Below, piece after piece: positions 1-9,116 of a stretch of DNA of 36,342 bases. Location: contig REEN01000115.1 in assembly GCA_007695015.1 (NCBI GenBank), forward strand, positions 1 to 36,342, in the 5' to 3' direction. The DNA comes from Marinilabiliales bacterium (GTDB taxonomy: Bacteria > Bacteroidota > Bacteroidia > Bacteroidales > PUMT01). Each line of letters opens with the position of its first letter. Position 1 is the stretch's first letter. Both the position numbers and the translations under genes were made by a program. Below the pieces are notes generated by a model that was given only the letters and a program-made list of their open reading frames with translations, was not told the origin of the DNA and ran no database searches.

Positions 1-16
1 TGTCCGGTAATGGACA
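1..16. repeat. Short inverted repeat at the left edge
   Basis: TGTCC and GGACA face each other across a 6-nt loop. On the minus strand it follows the stop of rnhA and a T-rich stretch. It could be part of a terminator or the tip of something lying outside the window. The edge prevents a decision. Confidence 0.25.
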
Positions 17-39
17 CTAAAGAGAAAAAAATTAATTAG

Positions 40-516
40 CTACTGAAGTCCGTTATCCTGTTCATACCCTTTGTCCTCAAGCAGATCAGGTGATCTGCTT
101 GCTTCGACTGCAAGGCGGTCGCATACCTCATTCTCCCTGATGTTTGCATGGCCTTTGACCCAGACAAACTTTACAGAATGTTTGCGGTATACCTCAAGGA
201 AACGTTTCCACAGGTCGGGGTTCTTCTTTTTTTTGAAATCCTTTTTTTCCCAGCCGAATACCCAGCCTTTTTCCACGGCATCGGCAACATACCGGGAGTC
301 AGTATAGACAGTCACCCTGCTTCCCGCTATTTTCAGAGCTTCAAGGGCAACGATAACCGCAAGGAGTTCCATCCGGTTGTTTGTGGTAAGCTTATATCCC
401 TGTGATATCTCCTTGCGGTGCTTGCCGGACATAAGGACCACTCCATAGCCGCCCGGGCCGGGATTACCCTGTGCGGCACCGTCGGTATAAACCGTTATTT
501 CAGTAGTTTCAGCCAT
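40..516 (-). CDS. rnhA: Ribonuclease HI
   Basis: The product cleaves the RNA strand of RNA-DNA hybrids in the cytoplasm, for example at R-loops and primers. From the ATG at 516 it is 158 residues, the usual length of bacterial RNase HI. Numbered from a TTG two codons earlier (522), the four acidic active-site residues are Asp14 (in YTDGAAQGNPGPGG), Glu52 (in NNRMELLA), Asp75 (in YTDSRYV) and Asp135 (in ENEVCDRLA). The His of the flexible loop (VKGHANIREN) is also present. I prefer the ATG at 516 because the TTG adds only two residues. It is the last gene of a minus-strand group; the S46 peptidase gene ends 48 nt upstream. The family assignment is secure. Confidence 0.96.
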   Translation of the reverse strand: MAETTEITVYTDGAAQGNPGPGGYGVVLMSGKHRKEISQGYKLTTNNRMELLAVIVALEALKIAGSRVTVYTDSRYVADAVEKGWVFGWEKKDFKKKKNPDLWKRFLEVYRKHSVKFVWVKGHANIRENEVCDRLAVEASRSPDLLEDKGYEQDNGLQ

Positions 517-564
517 ACACAATTTACCGGCTTCCGGCCCGGTGGCCGGTTGCCATGATCAGTT

Positions 565-2724
565 TCAGTTAACTATCGTCATCTCTTCCAGCAGGTGCGA
601 AGCCCCGGCATACCTGTCAATTATAAAAAGTATATACCTGGCGTCTACCGCTATGCAGCGCTGCAGCTCCGGTTCAAATGCAATATCACCGCTCATCGCT
701 TCCCAGTTCCCGTCAAAAACGAGTCCGGTCAGTTCACCGCGGGCATTTATGACGGGGCTTCCGGAATTGCCCCCGGTTATATCGTTGTTGGTTATGAAAT
801 TGACCGGCATTTTTCCATCCTGTCCGAACATCCCGAAATCCCGGTTCCTGTAGAGTTCCTTCAGCCGCCCGGGAACGATAAACTCATGGTCGTCAGGATC
901 TTCTTTTTCCATGACCCCTCCAAGTGTGGTTAAATGGTCGTACCATACGGCATCGCGGGGATGGTAGCCGCCGACCGTACCGTAGCTGAGCCGCATAGTA
1001 AAATTAGCGTCCGGATAAAATGTTCTTTCAGGGTCCATCTCCTTTAACCCCCTGATGAACAGGCGTTGTCCGCGACCCAGGTCATTCGAGTATTCCTGAG
1101 AAAGCTCCCTTAGTTCACCAAGCTTTTCGAAGGTTGACCGGGCAAGGACCAGCGCAGGATCACTGCCGAGCACCCCTGCGGCGGGTTCCTCAAGGAAAGC
1201 TGCCAGTCTCTGCTCACCGGCAAAAACAGAGACTTCGAACAGGTGATCAGCATAGGCCTGAAAATCACCGCCGAACTGATCGTATATCTGCCCGAGTGCA
1301 TCAGGGTGATAAGCTGGGTCAACATCATTGTAAAAAAGTTCAAGCATGGTTGCCACTACTTTCCTGTCGGTCGGAGGGTTATAATCCCTGTAAAAGGATT
1401 CTGCCGCACCTCTCAGTATCTCCACGGCAGAACCGATGGCGTCAGGCTCGGGATCATCTTCCGACAGCAGCCGCTCAAGGTTATTTGAGCGGTTGGCCAT
1501 CATCACTATTTCACAGCTGCGCAGGATGGCTTCATTGATATACTGAATGGCATGATTATATTCTCTCCTGTTATTTACCGAATTCTCAATCAGCGAGAGT
1601 GCATCGCCATATTCGCCGGCCCTCTGTTTATCGGCTGTGTACCAATCCTTGAAATCCTGCTCAATCTCTCTTTTGCGTTCATGAATACCAAGGCTCTTCA
1701 GCACCTCGCTCTGCCCGATTGAAAATTTCCAGTAATTACTGGAGTTGGAGTACTTGTTGGAGTACTGTATCCTCACCTTGTCACTGGCCAGCATGTCTTC
1801 CAGAAGGATATCCTGGCGAAGCCCCCTTATCTTTATCCTGTTGGGATGGGTAATATCAAGAACATCGGCCACCTCAAAAGAGGTCATATACCGGGTTGTG
1901 CCTCCCGGGAATCCGAGAACCATTGCAAAATCGCCGGGTTCAACACCCCTGGTTGAGACAGGCAGGTGGTGACGGGGTCTCAGAGGTATGTTCTCCCCTG
2001 AATAGTCTGCCGGCAACCCGTCCGGTCCGCTGTAAACCCTGAACAGGGCAAAATCGCCGGTATGCCTTGGCCACATCCAGTTATCGGTGTCGCCCCCGTA
2101 TTTACCTATGGAAGAGGGCGGCGTACCGACAAGCCTCACATCGGTAAACCGTTCATAAACCATCATATAGTACTGGTTACCCCCGAAAAAAGGCTGCACC
2201 CTGGCGAAGTAGTGGTTGCCGGATGAAGCCTCCTGCTCCAGCTGCCTGGATATAAACCCTGCTATCAGTGACCGCTCTTCCTCATCCATGTCAGGATCAA
2301 GCGCACCGTTTATTTTTTCGCTTACATCCTCAATACTGACAAGGAAGGTGACCGACAGTCCGGGAGAGGGTATCTCCTCGTCAGGCGAACCGGCCCAGAA
2401 ACCGTCAGTCAGGTAATCATTATCAAGGGTGGAGTGTGATTGAATAACACCATACCCGCAGTGATGGTTTGTCAGAACCAGTCCCCTCTCAGATATCATC
2501 TCTCCGGTGCATCCACCTCCGAAAATCACAATCGCATCTTTGATGCTGGAACGGTTGATGTCGTATATGTCGGAAGCACTCAGTTCAAGTCCGAGTTCCT
2601 TCATATGCACCATATTTAGCTGCTCCAGCAGCGGGAGCATCCACATACCCTCGTCTGCCCTGAGGCTGAGGCGGTAAACAAGCAGCAGTGCTGCTACAAG
2701 AACAATAATTTTACGCATGGTCAT
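565..2724 (-). CDS. S46 family dipeptidyl peptidase, DPP7-like
   Basis: This is an exported serine exopeptidase that releases dipeptides from the N-terminus of oligopeptides, normally in the periplasm of Bacteroidota that feed on protein. A signal peptide covers about residues 1-23, and the 719-residue length is typical of family S46. The expected catalytic triad is visible: His88 in TNHHCGYG, Asp224 in RHTGDFALF and Ser654 in GGNSGSPV. Residue 672 in the motif VFDGNWEAM is Gly. In this family Gly there goes with DPP7-type preference for hydrophobic P1 residues, while Arg goes with the acidic-specific DPP11, so I infer DPP7-like specificity. An in-frame ATG two codons later (2718) is an equally possible start. 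It lies 45 nt downstream of rnhB and 48 nt upstream of rnhA, so co-transcription is plausible. Confidence 0.95.
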   Translation of the reverse strand: MTMRKIIVLVAALLLVYRLSLRADEGMWMLPLLEQLNMVHMKELGLELSASDIYDINRSSIKDAIVIFGGGCTGEMISERGLVLTNHHCGYGVIQSHSTLDNDYLTDGFWAGSPDEEIPSPGLSVTFLVSIEDVSEKINGALDPDMDEEERSLIAGFISRQLEQEASSGNHYFARVQPFFGGNQYYMMVYERFTDVRLVGTPPSSIGKYGGDTDNWMWPRHTGDFALFRVYSGPDGLPADYSGENIPLRPRHHLPVSTRGVEPGDFAMVLGFPGGTTRYMTSFEVADVLDITHPNRIKIRGLRQDILLEDMLASDKVRIQYSNKYSNSSNYWKFSIGQSEVLKSLGIHERKREIEQDFKDWYTADKQRAGEYGDALSLIENSVNNRREYNHAIQYINEAILRSCEIVMMANRSNNLERLLSEDDPEPDAIGSAVEILRGAAESFYRDYNPPTDRKVVATMLELFYNDVDPAYHPDALGQIYDQFGGDFQAYADHLFEVSVFAGEQRLAAFLEEPAAGVLGSDPALVLARSTFEKLGELRELSQEYSNDLGRGQRLFIRGLKEMDPERTFYPDANFTMRLSYGTVGGYHPRDAVWYDHLTTLGGVMEKEDPDDHEFIVPGRLKELYRNRDFGMFGQDGKMPVNFITNNDITGGNSGSPVINARGELTGLVFDGNWEAMSGDIAFEPELQRCIAVDARYILFIIDRYAGASHLLEEMTIVN

Positions 2725-2769
2725 TTAATTATACTGGCTAAGATATTATAAATAATAAAAAATACCTGT

Positions 2770-3375
2770 CTATACCATTAACTCTATTTTGGTTTGAACC
2801 GGTTTAAGCCTGAAGCTTTTACGGTGATGTGGACACGCACCATGTTCTCTCAGGGCTGCAGCATGCTTCACTGTAGGGTACCCCTTGTTGCTATCCCATC
2901 CGTAAACCGGAAAATCCAGGTGCAGCTCCCTCATCAGCCCATCCCGATATGTTTTTGCAAGTATTGATGCTGCGGCAATGCTCATATAAAGCGCATCACC
3001 CTTTACAATGCATGTGTGTGGTATACCCTTGTAGGAGGAAAAACGGTTGCCGTCTGCTATTATATGCCTGGGCGTGACCGGAAGCCGGTCAAGCGCGCGA
3101 TGCATCGCCAGGATGGAGGCATTGAGTATGTTAATTCTGTCAATATCATGGCTGGAGACAACCCCTATTCCCAGGGCAACGGCATCATTCTCCACCTGTA
3201 TGCGTAGCCGTTCACGACCTGGTGGTGAAAGCTTTTTTGAATCTTTCAGGAGACTGTTTTCATAGCCGTACGGCAGTATAACTGCAGCTGCAACCACCGG
3301 TCCGGCCAGACAACCCCTGCCCGCTTCATCACAGCCAGCTTCAAAGGCATCATCCCTGTAATATCCCTTAAGCAT
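2770..3375 (-). CDS. rnhB: Ribonuclease HII
   Basis: RNase HII removes RNA from RNA-DNA hybrids and cuts at single ribonucleotides misinserted in DNA, starting ribonucleotide excision repair. The 201-residue protein has the N-terminal CDEAGRGCLAGP block with Asp16 and Glu17, then Asp108 in IADGNRF and Asp126 in VKGDALY, followed by the helix IAAASILAKTYRD. These are the four metal-binding acids and the diagnostic GRG motif of the family. Only 3 nt separate its start from the stop of the glycosyltransferase gene upstream, so the two are almost certainly co-transcribed. Having both RNase HI and HII genes within 3 kb on the same strand is convenient but not known to be functional. Confidence 0.97.
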   Translation of the reverse strand: MLKGYYRDDAFEAGCDEAGRGCLAGPVVAAAVILPYGYENSLLKDSKKLSPPGRERLRIQVENDAVALGIGVVSSHDIDRINILNASILAMHRALDRLPVTPRHIIADGNRFSSYKGIPHTCIVKGDALYMSIAAASILAKTYRDGLMRELHLDFPVYGWDSNKGYPTVKHAAALREHGACPHHRKSFRLKPVQTKIELMV

Positions 3376-3378
3376 AAT

Positions 3379-4509
3379 TCAAATATGCGAGATTACTTTC
3401 TCAATGCAATCCCAAAGTAGCCGTGAGGTCTGATCCCACGAAAAGAAATTTCTCCTTTCCCTGCCACGCTCAACAAGTACCTTCCTGTATTCAGGGTCCT
3501 TGGCCAGTCGCGCCATCGCTTCAGCCACACCGACGGGATCGTCAGGATCAACAATGTGAGCCGCATTGCCAACCACCTCAGGCACCGAGGTGCGGTTTGA
3601 AGCGATCACCGGGGTATCGCAGCTCATTGCTTCGAGAAGGGGAATGCCAAAGCCCTCGAAAAAGGGAATGTAAACCAGGGCCACCGCCGCCCCGTAGACC
3701 CGGCGCAGCTCAAGCTGGTCAAGGTATCCGGTAAACACCAGGTCATCGGCAAACTTCATACCTGAAATGGTCTTCTCCATCTCAGGGTAATCGTACATCC
3801 GCTCTCCTGCAAGCACCAGCTTTATATCGGTCCCGGTATTGCACCTGAATTTATCATATGCCCTGAGCATCCCCGATACATTCTTTCTCCGGTGGAAGGA
3901 CCCCACGAACAGGAAATAGTCGCTGCCGCCGGCAATGTCTCTTTTTACCAGGCCTTTATCTTCCCCGTTAAGGGGAACAAAATCCTCAGAAGCGCCATTG
4001 TAAACAACATCGACCTTTCCGGGAGATACCCCGAATGTCTTTATTATATCATTCCTTGAGTATTCTGATACGGTGGCAATCCTCTCAGCACGCTCGGCAA
4101 ACCGTGGAAAATACCTCCTGTAATATGCCCTTGTAAGCCAGGGGTGGAAATCAGGACGATGCATGAAATTTATGTCATGTATAACCGCAACCGAAGGAAT
4201 GGCCGTTGACAGCGGGATATACCCGTCGGGGGAGATTAAAAGCTCTGCGCCGGTGCGCCTGAGAACAGCCGGTATCGAATATTCAAACCATGTGTACCAG
4301 AGGAAAGGATGCCGGGCAGGCGGAGACGCCACGACCGGTGTTATGTTGCCGGAAAACAAGAACTCGTCTGACCATGGCCTGTCAAACAGAAAAATAAAAT
4401 CATGCTCAGGGTGGTCCCTGGTGATCCTTTTCAACGTTTCACAGGCAAACCATCCGATTCCTTCAAGTTTGCCCGGCAAAAGCAATCGTGTATTTACCGC
4501 TATCCTCAT
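3379..4509 (-). CDS. GT4 family glycosyltransferase
   Basis: This is a retaining GT-B glycosyltransferase that probably adds a sugar to a surface glycan or lipid-linked oligosaccharide at the cytoplasmic face of the inner membrane; donor and acceptor cannot be read from sequence. The 376-residue protein has the C-terminal nucleotide-sugar domain with the E-x7-E signature (Glu285 and Glu293 in EGFGIPLLEAMSCDTPVIAS). A linker region FVGSFHRRKN near residue 201 supplies phosphate-binding residues. The N-terminal domain (about residues 1-180) includes SPDGYIPL and VIHDINFMHRPDF. There is no signal peptide. It is 3 nt from rnhB and divergent from a polysaccharide flippase gene 161 nt away, which supports a role in cell-surface polysaccharide. 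Confidence 0.92.
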   Translation of the reverse strand: MRIAVNTRLLLPGKLEGIGWFACETLKRITRDHPEHDFIFLFDRPWSDEFLFSGNITPVVASPPARHPFLWYTWFEYSIPAVLRRTGAELLISPDGYIPLSTAIPSVAVIHDINFMHRPDFHPWLTRAYYRRYFPRFAERAERIATVSEYSRNDIIKTFGVSPGKVDVVYNGASEDFVPLNGEDKGLVKRDIAGGSDYFLFVGSFHRRKNVSGMLRAYDKFRCNTGTDIKLVLAGERMYDYPEMEKTISGMKFADDLVFTGYLDQLELRRVYGAAVALVYIPFFEGFGIPLLEAMSCDTPVIASNRTSVPEVVGNAAHIVDPDDPVGVAEAMARLAKDPEYRKVLVERGRERRNFFSWDQTSRLLWDCIEKVISHI

Positions 4510-4670
4510 TCAAAAAGCCGGCAATATGTGCTGCACTCCTTTCGAAACGAATGCTCCGGCAGGGTTATCATACATGCCGGATACACACCGGCTGCAAAGG
4601 TCCGTCGCTTTTCTACAGATACTGCCATTATCAATATTAATGCTTATTTTTATCCGGTCATCCTGGTCTT

Positions 4671-6104
4671 ATGAAGCGAAAATTCCTTACAAATCTAACA
4701 TTATTAATTATTCTAAACCTTCTGATCAAGCCATTTTGGGTTTTTGGCATTGACCTGACGGTACAGAACACGGTGGGCGCCAATGAATACGGCTTCTATT
4801 TCTCGTTGCTCAGCTTTTCAATGTTGTTGAACATAATCCAGGATATGGGCATCGCAAGCTTCAACAACCGCGCCATTGCAAGAAACCACGGCCTTCTATC
4901 CAGATTGATGCCCAATATCCTCATACTCAAGCTTATGCTTTTGTTGGCATATTTCATCGTAAGTCTGACCGTCGCATATTTCATAGGATATAAATGGATG
5001 CAGGTAAAACTGCTGCTGGTGCTCCTGTTCAACCAGTCCCTGAACACGCTTAACCTTTATCTTCGCAGCAATATCGGCGGACTCCAGCTTTTCCGGACTG
5101 ACAGTATTGTGTCGGTAACCGACCGTTTTCTGATGATCATAATCTGCAGCGTGCTGCTCTGGGGAAATGTTACAGGCTCAGAATTCAGGATAGAATGGTT
5201 CGTTTACGCGCAGACTGCGGCCTACTTCATAACCACGCTAATTATTCTGCTCATCCTCTCAAGACATGTTGATGCCGTTAATTTCCGGCTTGATCTTTCG
5301 GTTACCCGCAATATGCTGATAAAGAGCTATCCTTATGCACTGCTGGGACTTATGATGGTGCTTTACTACCGCACCGATTCGGTTATGCTTGAAAGAATGC
5401 TGCCTGACGGCAAGCTCCAGGCCGGAATATACGCCCAGGGGTTCCGCATACTCGATGCGGCATCGATGCTCGGTTTCCTGTTTGCCGGGATCCTTCTGCC
5501 AATGTTTGCAAAGATGATAAAGCAGAAGGAGCCGGTGGAACAACTTTTCAGGTTTTCATTCATGCTGCTTATTATACCGGCTGTTACAGGTGCAGTTGCA
5601 CTTAACTGGTTCAAATTTGAGATAATGGACCTGCTCTACAGGGAACATGCTGCGGAGTCATCAGGGGTGTTCGGATACCTGATGGTAAGTTTTGTTTTTG
5701 TAAGCAGTTCGATCATTACAGGATCTCTTCTGACCGCAAACGGGAATATCAGGTATCTCAACCTGATAGCCGGATTTAGCGTCCTGCTGAACATTGGGTT
5801 GAACCTGATATTGATCCCGCGCCTCCAGGCCCAGGGTTCAGCGCTTGCAAGCATGGTAACCCAGTCCTTTACCGCGGCCTTACAGCTGGTTTTGGTGATG
5901 CGGATTTTTGCCCTAAGTCCGTCTGTGAAATTTATTGCCAGGTTTGCCGTTTTCATAACAGTACTGGTTTTGGCCGGTTACCTTGCAAGAATGTTTGTGC
6001 CCGGTCCGTTGGCCGGCTTCCTGGTAACTGCAGCAATCGGGCCGCCAGCAGCACTGCTGCTTAAGCTGATAAGCCTCCGCGAAATAACCGGGGCGCTTTT
6101 CTAA
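4671..6104 (+). CDS. Polysaccharide/oligosaccharide flippase (MOP superfamily, Wzx-like)
   Basis: This is an integral membrane protein of 477 residues with about 12-14 hydrophobic segments. The N-terminus (LLIILNLLIKPFWVFGIDLTVQNTVG) and the early motif YGFYFSLLSFSMLLNIIQD resemble Wzx-type flippases, which move undecaprenyl-linked sugars across the inner membrane. Conserved polar positions include NRAIARN near residue 66 and a YYRTDSVMLERM segment near residue 228, usual for this fold. It stands alone on the plus strand, divergent from the glycosyltransferase gene, so the pair may serve one glycan pathway. No Wzy polymerase or further transferases lie nearby, so the substrate stays unknown. 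The hairpin-like CCGGCATAAGCCGG just after the gene lacks a T tract. Confidence 0.88.
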   Translation: MKRKFLTNLTLLIILNLLIKPFWVFGIDLTVQNTVGANEYGFYFSLLSFSMLLNIIQDMGIASFNNRAIARNHGLLSRLMPNILILKLMLLLAYFIVSLTVAYFIGYKWMQVKLLLVLLFNQSLNTLNLYLRSNIGGLQLFRTDSIVSVTDRFLMIIICSVLLWGNVTGSEFRIEWFVYAQTAAYFITTLIILLILSRHVDAVNFRLDLSVTRNMLIKSYPYALLGLMMVLYYRTDSVMLERMLPDGKLQAGIYAQGFRILDAASMLGFLFAGILLPMFAKMIKQKEPVEQLFRFSFMLLIIPAVTGAVALNWFKFEIMDLLYREHAAESSGVFGYLMVSFVFVSSSIITGSLLTANGNIRYLNLIAGFSVLLNIGLNLILIPRLQAQGSALASMVTQSFTAALQLVLVMRIFALSPSVKFIARFAVFITVLVLAGYLARMFVPGPLAGFLVTAAIGPPAALLLKLISLREITGALF

Positions 6105-6160
6105 GTGGAGTGATCCGTTTCTCCGGCATAAGCCGGGTTATGATAATCTTGAATTGTAAC

Positions 6161-6168
6161 TATATTTG
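6161..6168 (+). promoter_or_regulatory. Bacteroidota -7 box for the small lipoprotein gene
   Basis: TATATTTG matches the TAnnTTTG consensus exactly and lies 26 nt before the ATG at 6195. A clear TTTG at -33 is not seen. Confidence 0.5.
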
Positions 6169-6194
6169 CAGAGTTTCAACTAACAACTGTTAAG

Positions 6195-6641
6195 ATGCAA
6201 AAAATCAACAGATCAGCACTTCTTATCATGATAGTAATGGTACTGTTGCCTCTCTCCTGTAAAAAATATGAGGACGGGCCCTGGTTCAGTATATATTCCA
6301 AGAAGGAGCGTGTAACAGGCAACTGGTATTTTGAGCTTGTAACCGAAGACGGAAATGACATGACCGACATGTATGCAAGCCACACTCTCAATATGAGGAG
6401 GAACGGCGACCTTTACTGGTCGCAGGGCTTTATCGGCAACAATCCGTGGGACACATACGGCCCGGGCGGGGAATGGAAGTTCGTGAATGACAAGAACCAG
6501 ATTGAGATGCATTTTTATTATGGTGTTACCGAAGAGCACACACTGGTGTGGGATATCACCAGGCTTGCCTATGCCGACCTGCGCCTGAGAAGATACGAGA
6601 ACGGGGTTGAGATAGTTTGGCAACTGTGGAAACCATACTGA
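6195..6641 (+). CDS. Small lipoprotein of unknown function
   Basis: This 148-residue protein starts with a lipoprotein leader; the lipobox LPLSC places the lipid-modified Cys at residue 22. The mature part is rich in aromatic residues (GNWYFELV, RNGDLYWSQGF, GGEWKFVNDKNQIEMHFYYG, IVWQLWKPY). Alternating strand-like segments suggest a compact beta-barrel or lipocalin-like fold, with GNW as a possible lipocalin-type start, but this is only a structural guess. I do not recognise a named family. It has its own TAnnTTTG promoter box 26 nt upstream and appears to be a single-gene unit. Localisation in the outer or inner membrane is inferred from the lipobox alone. Confidence 0.75.
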   Translation: MQKINRSALLIMIVMVLLPLSCKKYEDGPWFSIYSKKERVTGNWYFELVTEDGNDMTDMYASHTLNMRRNGDLYWSQGFIGNNPWDTYGPGGEWKFVNDKNQIEMHFYYGVTEEHTLVWDITRLAYADLRLRRYENGVEIVWQLWKPY

Positions 6642-6707
6642 TGCCTCTGAATTTTGTTGATAACCACACGAATTATCAACAATCAGTCCCTTAATGCACA
6701 CTTATTC

Positions 6708-6738
6708 TTTGAATTTTTATCAGGGACCGGTATTTTTG
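6708..6738 (+). promoter_or_regulatory. Bacteroidota promoter (TTTG, 19-nt spacer, TATTTTTG)
   Basis: TTTG at 6708-6711 and TATTTTTG at 6731-6738 are separated by 19 nt, matching the -33/-7 consensus of the Bacteroidota main sigma factor. Transcription would begin near 6745 and give a leader of about 55 nt for the small gene starting at 6800. Confidence 0.65.
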
Positions 6739-6799
6739 GAAATGTACCGTACCGGTTTGCCCGGCGGACAATAGTTTTCACCGGCATTCTTTTTTAAAA

Positions 6800-7039
6800 A
6801 TGAAGAATAAAGTGCAAAAAGACGAGCAGATGAAAAGGATCCACAGGCAGTCCTTCATGCTCAACTCCCGTGAAATGAAGGCTATAAACCGCTACTGTGA
6901 AAAATACAGGGTTAGCAACAGATCCAGGTTCATGCGCGAAACCATTGTAACAGCTATCCTCAAGAAATTTGACGATGATCACCCCACCCTGTTCGGACTT
7001 GATGATAAACCCAATCTTTTCTCCGGTTCGGGCAACTGA
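6800..7039 (+). CDS. Small ribbon-helix-helix-like protein
   Basis: This 79-residue basic protein has the segment HRQSFMLNSREMKAINRYCEKYRVSNRSRFMRETIVTAIL split into a short strand (QSFMLN), a helix (REMKAINRYCEKY), a turn (VSNRS) and a second helix (RSRFMRETIVTAIL). That order is the pattern of MetJ/Arc ribbon-helix-helix DNA-binding proteins. The C-terminal DDDHPTLFGLDDKPNLF tail is acidic and probably disordered. It has a strong promoter match upstream and is convergent with ruvC (24 nt between stops). It could be a small transcription regulator, but target and partner are unknown. No toxin gene is adjacent, so an antitoxin role is not supported. I do not recognise a named family. Confidence 0.75.
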   Translation: MKNKVQKDEQMKRIHRQSFMLNSREMKAINRYCEKYRVSNRSRFMRETIVTAILKKFDDDHPTLFGLDDKPNLFSGSGN

Positions 7040-7063
7040 TCCCCGGAATACTGCCTGCTGATG

Positions 7064-7636
7064 CTATCCGACCCTGTCAGGGTTCCTGGCAATAAAGTCC
7101 TTCCATGAGCTGCTGCCCGTATTTTTCTGCAATATCTCGTTCTGATAGAAATGACAGAGTGCCGCTGCAAGTCCGTCAGTGGCATCAAGGTTCCCGGGTA
7201 ACTGCGGGATGTCAAGGATCTTCTGCAGCATGATGGCAACCTGCTCTTTTGAGGCGCCACCCTGCCCTGTAATAGCCTGCTTGATTCTAAGCGGGGCATA
7301 CTCAAATATGGGAAGCGACCTGTAAAGCCCTGCAGCCATGGCAACACCCTGGGCCCGGCCCAGTTTCAGCATCGACTGGACATTCTTGCCGTAAAAAGGC
7401 GCCTCGATGGCTATCTCATCGGGATGGTACTGATCGATAAGATGCAGTGTACGTTCAAAGATCCGCTGCAGTTTAAGGTAGTGATTGGGTAGTTTCTTCA
7501 GTTCGATAACACCGAGTGCCAGCATGGCCGGGGTCTTTCCGGTGGACTTAATGAGGCCGTAGCCCATAATTGTCGTACCGGGATCGATACCGAGTATTAT
7601 CCTCTCCTTTTCCGGTGCTTTTTGCTTAAGGGGCAT
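7064..7636 (-). CDS. ruvC: Holliday junction resolvase RuvC
   Basis: RuvC is the endonuclease that cuts Holliday junctions symmetrically together with the RuvAB branch-migration motor, in recombinational repair. The 190-residue protein has the four catalytic acids in the expected order: Asp18 ([13 protein letters not shown]), Glu79 ([10 protein letters not shown]), Asp151 and Asp154 ([11 protein letters not shown]). The [15 protein letters not shown] helix is also typical. The C-terminal region after residue 165 extends a little beyond the catalytic domain. It follows the S41 protease gene by 95 nt on the same strand; no TAnnTTTG box is seen in that gap. ruvA and ruvB are not in this window, so it is not organised as the ruvCAB operon of E. 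coli. Confidence 0.97.
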   Translation of the reverse strand: MPLKQKAPEKERIILGIDPGTTIMGYGLIKSTGKTPAMLALGVIELKKLPNHYLKLQRIFERTLHLIDQYHPDEIAIEAPFYGKNVQSMLKLGRAQGVAMAAGLYRSLPIFEYAPLRIKQAITGQGGASKEQVAIMLQKILDIPQLPGNLDATDGLAAALCHFYQNEILQKNTGSSSWKDFIARNPDRVG

Positions 7637-7731
7637 ATCCGCCGGCCTTTTATTCCATTAAATGACAGACCTGCTGCCGTTAACTGATAGACGGCCGTTT
7701 CACCGGGCCGCTATTTAAAACGCTTCAGATT

Positions 7732-9024
7732 CTAATGGGCACCAATCTCCGCCCTGATTCCGGTCATCTGTTCAAACGGCTGCACGTATAGTGACTTCTT
7801 CTGCGGCAGGCCGCTGAACACACCGGTAGCAATAAATTCAAGCGCCTCTTTCAAAGAAGCCTCTTCGGGATCGCCGAAAGCCCTGGTTATGTCGTCGGCA
7901 ACATAGGAGTCTGCTACAAGCCCGTCAAAGTAATCACCGAAGTCATCGGCATTGGCAATCTTGAATGTGACAGGCACAAAGGCATAAATATCACCGTAAT
8001 ACCATGCATTCATTCCCATTGGCTTCCCGTAGGTGTTGTCACCCACAATATAGACATCCATGAATGGCTTCAGTCCGTTGATAACCATCTCGCTGGCCGA
8101 GGCAGTTGCCCTGGTTGCAATGGTTATCAGCCGGTCAACATTGAAGTTAACAGCCTCGTAACTCATTGAGTCAATAAAGTTATTCTCCTCAGCCTTTTTT
8201 TCGTTGTAAAGATATTTGGCAAATGGTTCTCCGGCAACGGCAGCACCCCCTATAATGCTGGCCAGGTAATTCGCCACATTGGTCTGCCCTCCGCCGTTGT
8301 ACCGAAGATCCAGTATCAGATCATCAATTCCTTCAGTATTGAAATAATTAACGGCCTCCTCCAGCTCATCAAATGAGGGTGTGGTAAAATTCTTGAAAAC
8401 CAGGTATCCTATCCTCCTGCCGTCATATTCAATAACCTCCTTGTACAGCACGGTATTCATGAACACCTCATCCTTGGCAAGCGTCATTGACACCTGCTCC
8501 CCGTCGGGGTCAACGAAAAGGAAGTTATTGGTAACGCCGATCTCATTTGCACCAAGAAGCTGGTTGATATTAACACCCGGCTTAATTTCAGTGCCGTTCA
8601 CCTCACGCAATATCCAGCTTCTCCTGACACCCTCCTCATACATGTCGACAGTATTGAATATGAAGGTAATCCTCAGGTTACCTTCCTGGTCAAAAGCTGA
8701 GCCGAAACCGTATCCAATGAATTTTGATTCAAGGTAATACGATTCGAACTCCCTCCTGGACGTAATATAGCTCCAGCGGTCAAGCGGCCTGTGCCTTATC
8801 GCTTCCATCACATCATAGACGCTTGCGTAGTTGGCAGGGTTTATGTTGGGCATCTTGTCATACCAGTAGTACCAATCGCGCATCAAACCATAAAACTGGG
8901 TGTTTTCTTCAATTCGCTGCTGATCGGCAGGGTCATCTTCCTCATCCTTTCTGCAGGAGGTCAATACAAGCGAAGCTGAGAAGAGCAACAGGAAAAATGT
9001 AAAAATATATCTGTTTCTTTCCAT
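7732..9024 (-). CDS. S41 family C-terminal-processing-like protease, lipoprotein
   Basis: This is a cell-envelope serine protease of the tail-specific/CtpA class, anchored by a lipid. I place the start at the ATG at 9024 (430 residues) because a lipoprotein leader then begins at residue 1, with Cys24 in VLTSC; an upstream ATG at 9117 would put 31 residues before the leader. Domains in order: leader, an N-terminal helical S41 domain (about 40-100, WYYWYDKMP), a PDZ-like domain (about 100-190, IGYGFGSAF, LREVNGTEI), then the protease core with DLILDLRYNGGG. The catalytic dyad is Ser311 (ATASASEMV) and Lys334 (NTYGKPMG). It could clip envelope proteins; substrates are unknown. It is upstream of ruvC on the same strand. 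Confidence 0.92.
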   Translation of the reverse strand: MERNRYIFTFFLLLFSASLVLTSCRKDEEDDPADQQRIEENTQFYGLMRDWYYWYDKMPNINPANYASVYDVMEAIRHRPLDRWSYITSRREFESYYLESKFIGYGFGSAFDQEGNLRITFIFNTVDMYEEGVRRSWILREVNGTEIKPGVNINQLLGANEIGVTNNFLFVDPDGEQVSMTLAKDEVFMNTVLYKEVIEYDGRRIGYLVFKNFTTPSFDELEEAVNYFNTEGIDDLILDLRYNGGGQTNVANYLASIIGGAAVAGEPFAKYLYNEKKAEENNFIDSMSYEAVNFNVDRLITIATRATASASEMVINGLKPFMDVYIVGDNTYGKPMGMNAWYYGDIYAFVPVTFKIANADDFGDYFDGLVADSYVADDITRAFGDPEEASLKEALEFIATGVFSGLPQKKSLYVQPFEQMTGIRAEIGAH

Positions 9025-9116
9025 TAGATACCTTATTAGGGATAGTTTATCATTGGATAAACAAATAACCGCGGCAATAAGTTTAAACGGGTTCCGCGCT
9101 TTATTTATTTTGATCA

